From Arenimonas sp. SCN 70-307 (GTDB taxonomy: Bacteria > Pseudomonadota > Gammaproteobacteria > Xanthomonadales > Xanthomonadaceae), in contig NZ_MEDO01000005.1 of NCBI RefSeq assembly GCF_001724815.1, positions 29,085 through 93,084 on the forward strand: a stretch of 64,000 nt of DNA, given 5' to 3'. Positions 56,418 through 64,000 of this stretch are shown piece by piece. Under the pieces are notes generated by a model that worked only from the letters and a program-made list of their open reading frames with translations, was not told where the DNA came from and did no database searches. Position 1 is the stretch's first letter. The number at the start of each line of letters is the position of its first letter. A program made the position numbers and the translations under genes.

Positions 56418-56881
56418 TCGAGCCGACGGTCTACCCCTCTGTAGATGCGGACGGGCGGTTCATCCTGAGCCCCGGTAGGTGGTACGGCTGGCAGATGCTC
56501 CCGGGCTACACCACCGGCTTTAGCCCTTACTTCTCGCCGATCCGGATTGAGAGGGTGGTTCCGAAGAAGACGGGAGCGGGCTGGTTGGATATCGCGTTCT
56601 ACAACGCCTTCTATGCACAGGGCGTCCAGGACTTCCACATCTCGGCACGCATCCTGATCCGCGGGGAGAATTACCTTGTCTGTGCCATCGAAGGCGCGAA
56701 CTCAACCCAGCGAACGGCAGTCATCAGCAGCCTGTCCATGGACTGGCTCCGGGATCACTGTCGGGAATTCCTCGAGAAAATTTCTCATAGGGAAATGGAA
56801 GGGCTCGCCAAGAGCGAGATGGACTATTTTCTGAACATGGCCATCTTTGGCTCACTGCGCCCAACCCAAGCTAGCGCTTGA
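56414..56881 (+). CDS. Unknown 155-aa protein coupled to fic
   Basis: A small protein starting at GTG that overlaps the fic stop. I see no family. The sequence is mixed alpha/beta with RFILSPGRWYGWQMLPGYTTGFSPYFSPIRI (aromatic-rich) and a helical C-terminus (WLRDHCREFLEKISHREMEGLA). No signal peptide or membrane helix. Composition is AT-richer than fic. By position it could be a Fic partner or a component between fic and the methylase. It ends 36 bases before the methylase. Confidence 0.6.
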   Translation: MIEPTVYPSVDADGRFILSPGRWYGWQMLPGYTTGFSPYFSPIRIERVVPKKTGAGWLDIAFYNAFYAQGVQDFHISARILIRGENYLVCAIEGANSTQRTAVISSLSMDWLRDHCREFLEKISHREMEGLAKSEMDYFLNMAIFGSLRPTQASA

Positions 56882-56917
56882 GCGGCCTCACGAAACTCAA
56901 TCCAGGTTGCAGTCGTA

Positions 56918-59848
56918 ATGCAGATCCGATCACCCAAGAAACTCATCGAAGTCGCCTTGCCTCTAGACGACATCAATGAGGAGGCGTCGCTTAGAAAGCG
57001 AAAAGCTCCAGCCGGATACCCGACGGCGCTCCACAAGTGGTGGGCTCAGCGCCCGCCTGCGGCCGCCCGGGCCGTGCTGTTCGCCCAACTTGTCAACGAC
57101 CCTGGCTATGAGTCGGGAAGCGGTTTCCAGCGCGGCGTCAACAAGAAACTGGCAGCGATTGAGCGCGAGCGATTGTTCGGCATCATCCGTGATCTCGTCA
57201 AATGGGAGAACACAAACAACGAGGCTGTACTAAACGCAGCACGAGAGGAGATTAGCAAGAGCTGGCGCGAGACCTGCAAGCTCAATGAAAAGCACCCGCT
57301 AGCTGCACAGCTCTTCAATCCGGACGCACCCCTGCCCTTCCACGACCCGTTTGGTGGCAGCGGCGCGATTCCGCTTGAGGCTCAGCGCCTTGGGCTTACG
57401 GCACATGCCTCCGACTTGAATCCGGTAGCTGTATTGATCAACAAAGCAATGATCGAAATACCGCCAAAGTTCGCGGGTCGAGCGCCAGTGGGGCCACTTC
57501 CGCCCGCTGAGAAGCAGAGCAAGATGGCAGAAGATTGGTCGCGCGTGCGCGGCATGGCCGAAGATGTCAGGCGCTACGGGCACTGGATACGCGAACAGGC
57601 CCATCAACGAATCGGGCGTCTTTATCCGACAGTTGAGATCACTGCCCCCATGGCAGCGGAAAGGCCAGACTTGAAGCCCTTGGTAGGGCAAAAGTTGAGT
57701 GTCGTCGCATGGTTGTGGGCGCGTACGGTCAGAAGTCCAAACCCAGCCTACTCGCATGTCGAGGTTCCCCTCGCTTCGACGTTTTTACTATCCAGTAAGG
57801 CTGGAAAAGAAGCCTGGGTCGAGCCAGTAATTGAAGGCGACCGCTACCACTTCGATGTCAAGGTTGCCAGTGGCAAAGTCAGACCACCCGCAGACGCCAA
57901 AGACGGAACGAAAGCTTCAGGCCGAGGTTCAAACTTCCTATGCGTGCTTTCGGGTTCGCCGATCAGCGGTGACTACATCAAGGAAGAGGGTCAGGCGGGA
58001 AGAATGGGGCAGCGGCTCATGGCTGTTGTAGCTGAAGGGGGCCGAAGCCGCGTCTATCTATCGCCAGACGAAGCGCAGTCAGCAACAGCAGGATCGGCAA
58101 TACCCAGCTGGAAGCCGGATGGTGAGGTTCCATCTCGACTAACGGGTGGAACTTGCTACAACTACGGCCTCAAGAAATGGGGTGATCTTTTCACCGCACG
58201 CCAGTTGGTCGCATTGACCACTTTCTCTGATCTTGTGTCTGAATGCCGCGATCGAATTCGTGCTGATGCCATCAATGCCGGCGTAAAAGACGACGGCCGC
58301 GGTCTTGACGCGGGCGGCACGGGTGCATCTGCATACGCCGAAGCGGTGAGTCTATTTCTGGCATTTGCAGCGAGTCGTTGCTTTGATTACGGCTGTTCGA
58401 TCGCTACTTGGCGACCGAAAGATAATGCCATGAGGTCGGGCATGTCGAAGCAAGCCATTCCGATGACTTGGGACTTCGCCGAGGGAAATCCCTTTGGTGA
58501 TTCCAGCTCTGGACTTATCGAATGCGCGTATGTCGTGGCGCGAGTGTTGGAAGTAGCGCTGGCGCCCCCGTCGTCTCAGTCGGGTCTGGCCGAGCAAATT
58601 GATGCTGCAAGCGAACGGCCTCTCCCTTGGACACCTGCAATGGTGGTCAGCACGGACCCACCCTACTACGACAATATCGGCTATGCGGATCTGTCGGATT
58701 TCTTCTATGTATGCCTGCGTAGGGCCTTGAGGTCGGTTTACCCATCCTTGTTTGCAACCGTCGCGGTGCCGAAGGCCGAAGAGCTGGTAGCAGCCTCCTA
58801 TCGCCATGGGGGAAAGGTCGAAGCGGAGAGCTTCTTTCTCGATGGCATGACCCGAGCAATGCAACGCATAAGTGAGCGAGCACATCCTGCGTTCCCTGTC
58901 ACCATTTATTACGCCTTCAAACAATCAGAAACCAAAGACAAGGGCACCGCTTCGACCGGCTGGGAAACCTTTCTGTCAGCCGTAATTCGAGCAGGCCTGA
59001 GCATTTCTGGGACGTGGCCTGTTCAGACGGAAGGCGATAACCGACAAGTCGGCGTAGGCAACAACGCGCTTGCTTCTAGCATTATTCTGGTATGTCGCCG
59101 CCGACCTTCAGATGCGCCCGCCATTTCACGAAAAGACTTCATTCGCGAGCTAAAGAACGAGTTGGCCGAGTCAATAGAGGCGATGCTCGGTGGGGAAGGT
59201 GGGGCATCTCCAATCGCTCCGGTTGATCTGGCACAGGCCGCAATCGGGCCAGGGATGTCAGTTTTCTCCCGCTACAGTGCCGTACTAGAGGCGAATGGCG
59301 AACCGATGACTGTTCATACCGCCCTCACTCTAATTAACAAGCAAGTCGACGAGGTCTTGGGCGGCGAGAACTTTGATCCCGACACCAATTTTTGTCTCGG
59401 ATGGTTCCAAGAGTACGGTTGGTCTGAAGGCGAGTTCGGGACAGCAAACGTCCTAGCTCAAGCCAAGGCGACGTCGGTTGCCTCGGTGGAGCAGGCGGGA
59501 GTAATTAGAGCTCAAGGCGGAAAAGTCAAACTACTCAAATCGGCAGAGTATCCGTCCGATTGGGATCCTAGACGCGATAATCGCAAGCCAGCGTGGGAGG
59601 CTCTTCACCAACTCATTCGCGCCTTGAATCAAGGTGGCGAATCAGCTGCCGGAGCCCTACTTGCCCAAATGCCGGAGCTGAGTGGTGACATTCGTCGCCT
59701 TTCCTTCTGGCTTTACACTCGATGTGAGCGGAAAGGATGGGCAGACGACGCGCGGGGGTACAACGAACTGGCGACGTCATGGCATGCAATTGATGCAGCG
59801 TCTCACCAGGTGGGACATGTGGGCGGTCAAACCACATTGGATATTTAA
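56918..59848 (+). CDS. DUF1156-domain DNA methyltransferase (adenine-type)
   Basis: A 976-residue protein. The N-terminal DUF1156 signature is present: [22 protein letters not shown], then [22 protein letters not shown]. The SAM loop is [18 protein letters not shown] (about 143) and the catalytic motif is [19 protein letters not shown] (about 580), as in amino-methyltransferases. Members of this family modify DNA and sit in anti-phage loci with DUF499 ATPases. The gene is markedly AT-richer than the helicase. It is probably the self-marking or modifying component. Confidence 0.88.
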   Translation: MQIRSPKKLIEVALPLDDINEEASLRKRKAPAGYPTALHKWWAQRPPAAARAVLFAQLVNDPGYESGSGFQRGVNKKLAAIERERLFGIIRDLVKWENTNNEAVLNAAREEISKSWRETCKLNEKHPLAAQLFNPDAPLPFHDPFGGSGAIPLEAQRLGLTAHASDLNPVAVLINKAMIEIPPKFAGRAPVGPLPPAEKQSKMAEDWSRVRGMAEDVRRYGHWIREQAHQRIGRLYPTVEITAPMAAERPDLKPLVGQKLSVVAWLWARTVRSPNPAYSHVEVPLASTFLLSSKAGKEAWVEPVIEGDRYHFDVKVASGKVRPPADAKDGTKASGRGSNFLCVLSGSPISGDYIKEEGQAGRMGQRLMAVVAEGGRSRVYLSPDEAQSATAGSAIPSWKPDGEVPSRLTGGTCYNYGLKKWGDLFTARQLVALTTFSDLVSECRDRIRADAINAGVKDDGRGLDAGGTGASAYAEAVSLFLAFAASRCFDYGCSIATWRPKDNAMRSGMSKQAIPMTWDFAEGNPFGDSSSGLIECAYVVARVLEVALAPPSSQSGLAEQIDAASERPLPWTPAMVVSTDPPYYDNIGYADLSDFFYVCLRRALRSVYPSLFATVAVPKAEELVAASYRHGGKVEAESFFLDGMTRAMQRISERAHPAFPVTIYYAFKQSETKDKGTASTGWETFLSAVIRAGLSISGTWPVQTEGDNRQVGVGNNALASSIILVCRRRPSDAPAISRKDFIRELKNELAESIEAMLGGEGGASPIAPVDLAQAAIGPGMSVFSRYSAVLEANGEPMTVHTALTLINKQVDEVLGGENFDPDTNFCLGWFQEYGWSEGEFGTANVLAQAKATSVASVEQAGVIRAQGGKVKLLKSAEYPSDWDPRRDNRKPAWEALHQLIRALNQGGESAAGALLAQMPELSGDIRRLSFWLYTRCERKGWADDARGYNELATSWHAIDAASHQVGHVGGQTTLDI

Positions 59849-59902
59849 CGCAAAGATCGGCCCTGTCTCCAATCTGACCTGTCGAAACTGGAAATTACGG
59901 AT

Positions 59903-62716
59903 ATGACTGTAAAGCCTTGGCGCGAGATTGCTATTCCCCACGCGGACGTCCTGAGGGGCACCTTCCAGCAGGCAGAATTCGCTGCGGACATCACTCGCGT
60001 CCAGGCTAGGACGGCAACTTCCGAGTACCAGGATCCGGTGCTGTTCTTCCGCCGCACCTTCATCACGGAAGGCATGGGCCTTCTTTTGGATTCCGTCGTA
60101 CGCCGCTTGAATGGCCAGGGAGGGGATCCTGTCATCCAACTGCAGACGGCCTTTGGTGGTGGCAAGACCCACACCATGCTCGCGGTGCTCCACCTCGCCC
60201 AGGGCGAGGCTGCTGCCCGTGACCTTGATGGAATCCCGGCCATCCTCGACAAGGCAGGCATCACTGACCTTCCCAAGGCTCGGGTCATCGTTCTGGATGG
60301 CAACCAGCAGGCACCCAACCAGCCCCGAAAGGTTGAGGGCCACGAGATTCGCACCCTTTGGGGTGAGCTGGCCTGGCAGCTGGGCAAAGCCGATGGCTAC
60401 GCGATGATTGCCGAGTCGGACCGCGCCGGGACCTCGCCGGGCAAAGACGTTCTCGCTGACCTGATCAAGCGCTACTCGCCCTGTGTCATCCTCGTCGACG
60501 AGCTGGTGGCCTACGTCCGCCAGTTCGAGGCCGGAAAGGCCCTGACCGGCGGCACCTACGATTCCAACCTGTCCTTCATCCAGGCCCTGACCGAGGCACT
60601 GAAGGCCGTGCCCAACGCCTTGATGCTCGCCTCCCTGCCCGAGTCCGAGCGCGAGGCCGGCAGCGATCGCGGCGTGGCCGCCCTCCGTGCGCTGGAGCAT
60701 TACTTCGGCCGCGTCCAGGCGATCTGGAAGCCGGTGGGTACCGAGGAAGCCTTTGAGATTGTGCGTCGCCGCCTCTTTGCCGAGATCAAGGACCGATCGG
60801 CTGCGGACGACGTCTGCCGGGCCTTTGCCGATCTCTACATCGAGTACGGCGGCGAGCTGCCCTCGGAAACCCAGGAAGGCCAGTACTTGGCGCGCATGCG
60901 CAGCGCGTACCCGATCCACCCCGAGTACTTCGAGCGCCTCTACAAGGACTGGTCATCCCTGCCCACCTTCCAGCGCACGCGTGGCGTGCTGAAGCTGATG
61001 GCCAAGGTCATCCACCGGCTCTGGCAGGACGGCAACCAGGATCTGCTGCTGATGCCGGGTAGCACGCCCCTGTATGACGCCACGGTCCGGGCCGAGATGC
61101 TCAATTACCTGCCCCCGGGCTGGGATCCGGTGCTGGAACGCGACGTCGACGGCGAGCATTCCGAGCCGGTCGAGATCGAGCGGCGCGAGCCGAAGTTCGG
61201 CGCCATCCAGGCCTGCCGCCGCCTCGCCCGCTCAATCTTCCTGGGGAGCGCGCCAACCTCGGTCAATCAGATGGCCCAGGGCCTCGAGACGGAGCGGATC
61301 CTCCTTGGCTGCATGCAGCCTGGCCAGGCCCCGCACGTCTATCGCGATGCCATGCCGCGCCTGGAGAACCGGCTCACTTACCTCAACAAGGGCAACGGAC
61401 GCTGGTGGCTGGATGTGCGCCCGAACCTGCGGCGCGAAATGGAAGATCGCAAACGCCGCTTCAAGGACGCCGAGGACGTGGTCCCGGGGATTCGCGAGTC
61501 GCTGCAGTCCGCGTTGGGCGGCGGCCCACTCGATGCCGCCCACATCTTCACGCCCAGCTCCGACATCCCCGATGACTGGGCGCTTCGTCTTGTCGTGCTG
61601 CCGCCCCAGGCCACCCATGCCCGCACCGGGGCCAGCCAGGCCATCCCGGCGGCCCTGTCGATCCTGAAGAACCGGGGCGACCAGCCACGCTTGAAGCAGA
61701 ACCGCCTGATCTTCCTCGCTCCCGAGGCCGATCGCGTTTCCCATCTGATGGACACCGTCCGAACGCTGCTGGCCTGGACCAGCATCGTCAACGACGTCAG
61801 GGACAACCGGATCACGCTCGACAACCTGCAGGCCAGACAGGCTGCGCAAAACCGTGACCAGGTGAAGGAAGCCTTAGCAAGGACCGTCCGAGAGACCTAC
61901 TGCTGGGTGCTGACCCCCATGCAGCAGGCCAAGCCCGGCAGCGGCGCAGGGGAAATCGAGTGGGAAGCCCATTCGCTGACCAAGACCGCCGACCCGATGA
62001 GCAAGGAGATCGACAAGCTTCTTCACGAGAATGAACTCGTCATCTCCGACTGGGCACCCATCCACCTCCATCGCCTGTGCGCCACCTGGTTCTGGAAGCC
62101 CAACGAGCCGGACTGCTCGGCGGTAGACCTCTGGCAGAAGTCCTGCAGCTACCTGTACTTCCCGAGGCTTCGAAAATCCACGGTCGTCCAGAACGCCGTG
62201 GCGGCCGGCGCAGCTGCAACCGACGTCTTCGGCCTCGCCTACGGCAAGGAAGGCGACATCTATCGCAGCTTCAGCCTGGGCAAGAGCACGACGCCGATGA
62301 TGGAGGAGCTGATCCTCATCGAGCCGAAGCATGCGGCTGCGTACCAGCAGAAGCTTGATGCGGAACGTGCTGCTACTCCGGCGCCCATTAGCCAACCAGG
62401 CGGGACGCAGCCCACCGGAGGAACTGGCGGGGCCGGAGGACCGAACCCACCGCCCGCGCCGACTGGCACGAAGGGTCCGGCATCTAAGCCAACCCACTTC
62501 TACGCAACCGTGGAGCTGGATCCGGTCAAGGCGTCGCTGCAGTTCTCGAGCATCGTTAATGAGGTCGTTGAACTATTTACGGCGACGCCTGGCGCGCGAG
62601 TGAAGATTAAGGTGGACATCGAGGCAACAGCAATCAGCGGCTTCGACGATGGAACCGTGCGAGCGGCCAAGGAGAACAGTCGTACCTTGAAGTTCCAATC
62701 TTCTGAGTTTGACTAA
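59903..62716 (+). CDS. DUF499-domain ATPase (anti-phage-associated)
   Basis: A 937-residue protein. Walker A is [19 protein letters not shown] (core GGGKT, about residues 80-92), and Walker B is [14 protein letters not shown]. The long middle matches DUF499 ([33 protein letters not shown]). A Gly/Pro-rich linker (about 830-865, [22 protein letters not shown]) precedes a small C-terminal domain. DUF499 proteins occur with DUF1156 methylases and helicases. It is 54 bases after the methylase and last in the visible operon; an IS3-type element follows. Confidence 0.88.
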   Translation: MTVKPWREIAIPHADVLRGTFQQAEFAADITRVQARTATSEYQDPVLFFRRTFITEGMGLLLDSVVRRLNGQGGDPVIQLQTAFGGGKTHTMLAVLHLAQGEAAARDLDGIPAILDKAGITDLPKARVIVLDGNQQAPNQPRKVEGHEIRTLWGELAWQLGKADGYAMIAESDRAGTSPGKDVLADLIKRYSPCVILVDELVAYVRQFEAGKALTGGTYDSNLSFIQALTEALKAVPNALMLASLPESEREAGSDRGVAALRALEHYFGRVQAIWKPVGTEEAFEIVRRRLFAEIKDRSAADDVCRAFADLYIEYGGELPSETQEGQYLARMRSAYPIHPEYFERLYKDWSSLPTFQRTRGVLKLMAKVIHRLWQDGNQDLLLMPGSTPLYDATVRAEMLNYLPPGWDPVLERDVDGEHSEPVEIERREPKFGAIQACRRLARSIFLGSAPTSVNQMAQGLETERILLGCMQPGQAPHVYRDAMPRLENRLTYLNKGNGRWWLDVRPNLRREMEDRKRRFKDAEDVVPGIRESLQSALGGGPLDAAHIFTPSSDIPDDWALRLVVLPPQATHARTGASQAIPAALSILKNRGDQPRLKQNRLIFLAPEADRVSHLMDTVRTLLAWTSIVNDVRDNRITLDNLQARQAAQNRDQVKEALARTVRETYCWVLTPMQQAKPGSGAGEIEWEAHSLTKTADPMSKEIDKLLHENELVISDWAPIHLHRLCATWFWKPNEPDCSAVDLWQKSCSYLYFPRLRKSTVVQNAVAAGAAATDVFGLAYGKEGDIYRSFSLGKSTTPMMEELILIEPKHAAAYQQKLDAERAATPAPISQPGGTQPTGGTGGAGGPNPPPAPTGTKGPASKPTHFYATVELDPVKASLQFSSIVNEVVELFTATPGARVKIKVDIEATAISGFDDGTVRAAKENSRTLKFQSSEFD

Positions 62717-62805
62717 GTAGAAATCAGCCCAAGGCTCTAAACGCGAGCAAATCCGTAACGGACTAGAGGATGGCGAAGTCACATGTCGACTAATCGAGAA
62801 AATAG

Positions 62806-63905
62806 TGGACGGGTTCTACCCCGATTCTGCGGACACTTTCACTAAGATCCATACTGGGTCAAAGGAGTGTCCATGTCCAAGCGCAAGCGCTACAGCCCTG
62901 AATACAAGCACGAGCTGGTCGAACTGGTCCGCCGGTCGAAGTCGAGCTGCCGGAAGATTGCCCTGGAGGTCGGGGTCACCCCGGCCTTGCTGACCCGCTG
63001 GGTGCGGGAAGCCGACGCCGGCGGAACGCAGGCCTTCCCAGGCGGCGGAACTCCGCGCGACGAGGAGCTCGCCCGCACCAAACGCGAGCTGGCGCGGGTG
63101 ACCAAGGAGCGTGATTTCCTAAAAAGCGCGGCGGCGTACTTCGCGAAGCAATCACCGAACGGTACGCAGTGATTGAGTATTGCCGCAGCGAGTTTCCCGT
63201 GGGACTGATGTGCCGTTGCCTTGAAGTTTCGACCAGCGGTTTCTACGCCTGGTCTGGGCGCAAGCCCGGACCGCGGGCGCGGGATAACGCGCGCCTGCTG
63301 GTCCGTATCCGGGAGATGCATGAGGACAGCAGGGGCATTCTCGGTGCGCCGCGAATGCACGAGGATCTGGGCGACGAGGGCGAAACCGCCAGCCTCAACC
63401 GGGTCGCCCGGCTGATGGCGGCCAACGGGATTCAGGGCTGGCCGCAGCGCAAAAAGCGGCGGTTTGGCCAGAAGCCCGGCACGCGTCCGGTCGGCGTCGA
63501 GAATCTTCTCGAGCGTGACTTCGATGCCTTCGAGCCCGAAACCAAATGGGTCACGGATATCTCCGAGATCCTGACGGATGAGGGCAAGCTGTTCCTGTGC
63601 GTCGTGCTGGATCTGTACTGCAAGCGGGTAATGGGCTGGTCGATGCACCATCGTCAGGACCGCCACATGGTCGTGCGCGCCATCCAGGCGGCGGTGTGGC
63701 AGCGGGAAGGCGAGAACGAAGTGATCCTGCATTCGGATCGCGGCGGGCAATTCATAAGCGGCACGTACCAGAAATTCCTGGGCGGCAACGCCTTGGTCTG
63801 CAGCATGAGCGCAGTCGGCCATTGCGGCGACAACGCGGCATGCGAAGGGTTCTTCGGGGTGCTCAAGCGGGAGCGCGTCTACCGCACCCACTACCGGACC
63901 CGGCG
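62806..63905 (+). mobile_element. IS3-family insertion element, 3' end lost to a second insertion
   Basis: orfA and a -1-frame orfB are present, preceded by a TGGACGGGTTCTACCCC-type terminus near 62806. orfB is interrupted after about residue 245 of its extended frame at 63900-63906, where the end of an opposite-strand IS3-type transposase begins. The right inverted repeat is missing, so the left border is a guess from the typical distance to orfA. Confidence 0.75.
62873..63172 (+). CDS. IS3-family transposase OrfA (helix-turn-helix)
   Basis: A 99-residue OrfA with [20 protein letters not shown] and the [24 protein letters not shown], then a leucine-zipper stretch ([20 protein letters not shown]) leading to [15 protein letters not shown] lies 6-12 bases upstream of ATG. 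A CTAAAAAG slippery-type sequence at 63119-63126 lies in the region where -1 frameshifting normally fuses OrfA and OrfB. Confidence 0.92.
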   Translation: MSKRKRYSPEYKHELVELVRRSKSSCRKIALEVGVTPALLTRWVREADAGGTQAFPGGGTPRDEELARTKRELARVTKERDFLKSAAAYFAKQSPNGTQ

Positions 63906-63906
63906 T
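63169..63906 (+). pseudogene. IS3-family transposase OrfB, truncated
   Basis: Read in the -1 frame from the slippery site near 63120 ([21 protein letters not shown]) or from GTG 63169. It has [16 protein letters not shown], the rve core with WVTDISEI (first Asp), [12 protein letters not shown] (second Asp) and [14 protein letters not shown] (Glu). The frame runs to HYRTR at about 63903 and then into foreign sequence, the tail of a second element, so the last 50-60 residues normally present are missing. Confidence 0.85.
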
Positions 63907-63917
63907 AAGCTTCCCCG

Positions 63918-64000
63918 TCAAGCACACAAGGCAAAAGTAGAACTTTCCTCGTATTGCTGGCGGACCTCGGCGGGCGTCAGATCGCCGAGGGAATCGTGGG
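63918..64000 (-). CDS. 3' end of a second IS3-family transposase OrfB, opposite strand
   Basis: The minus strand reads [19 protein letters not shown] then STFALCA and a TGA at 63918-63920, the typical C-terminus of IS3-type OrfB. Only 26 codons are inside the window. The 17 bases between the stop and the broken first orfB should contain its terminal inverted repeat (CGGGGAAGCTTACG on the minus strand). Confidence 0.8.
   Translation of the reverse strand, partial: HDSLGDLTPAEVRQQYEESSTFALCA

Noticed and set aside
62890..63927. 345-codon minus-strand open frame over the IS3 element
   Set aside because: It is antisense to a recognisable OrfA/OrfB with a complete DDE core.

Overview
The window reads as the chromosome of a high-GC gammaproteobacterium of the Lysobacterales/Xanthomonadaceae type. 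The reasons are the TPR-tonB-exbB-exbD-exbD order followed by pdxJ (an arrangement known from Xanthomonas), the recurrent palindromic repeat around GGGGTCAGGTTCACTTCC, and the gene neighbours (a class Ia folE, phhA beside an Lrp-type regulator, a TerC gene under a Mn riboswitch). Genus cannot be fixed from the sequence alone.

Backbone (1-40.4 kb). It opens with the 3' end of an ATP-grasp ligase-like gene, then the TonB energy-transduction cluster with three ExbD paralogues, pdxJ, and a large beta-propeller/GGDEF receptor. Small membrane genes follow, then an overlapping operon (FBPase, a 2-oxoglutarate oxygenase, cardiolipin synthase), an MgtC/DUF4010 membrane protein, and a two-component pair. 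Next come phhA with a divergent Lrp-type regulator, an M28 lipoprotein peptidase, two paralogous membrane diguanylate cyclases flanking a rhomboid and a TerC gene, and an rRNA methyltransferase. The stretch ends with a flavin-oxidase-like gene, an MFS pump, folE, two tandem zinc-ribbon membrane proteins, an OmpA lipoprotein, an EAL protein, a very large alpha-2-macroglobulin-like protein and an indolepyruvate:ferredoxin oxidoreductase. Five copies of the palindromic repeat lie between genes here.

Accessory region (40.5-64 kb). None of those repeats occur here, and composition is more variable with AT-richer stretches. A Tn7-like transposon runs leftwards: tnsA-like nuclease, TniA/TnsB transposase, TniB/TnsC ATPase, TniQ. 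Its co-directional cargo is a BPSL0761 protein, a small ORF with an MbcA/ParS-type antitoxin, an 828-aa membrane protein with a predicted nuclease patch, a DUF6946-like predicted nuclease and a DUF6988-like protein. No CRISPR array or cas gene is visible. To its right, on the opposite strand, is a restriction/defence-type locus: an unrecognised 332-aa protein coupled to an SNF2-type helicase with a C-terminal DUF3883 domain, then a separately promoted unit of Fic AMPylase, an unknown 155-aa protein, a DUF1156 DNA methylase and a DUF499 ATPase. The helicase-methylase-ATPase core resembles what I recall as the Hma defence architecture; the embedded Fic and two unknown proteins are the unusual part. 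The window ends in an IS3-family element whose transposase is interrupted by a second IS3-family element in the opposite orientation.
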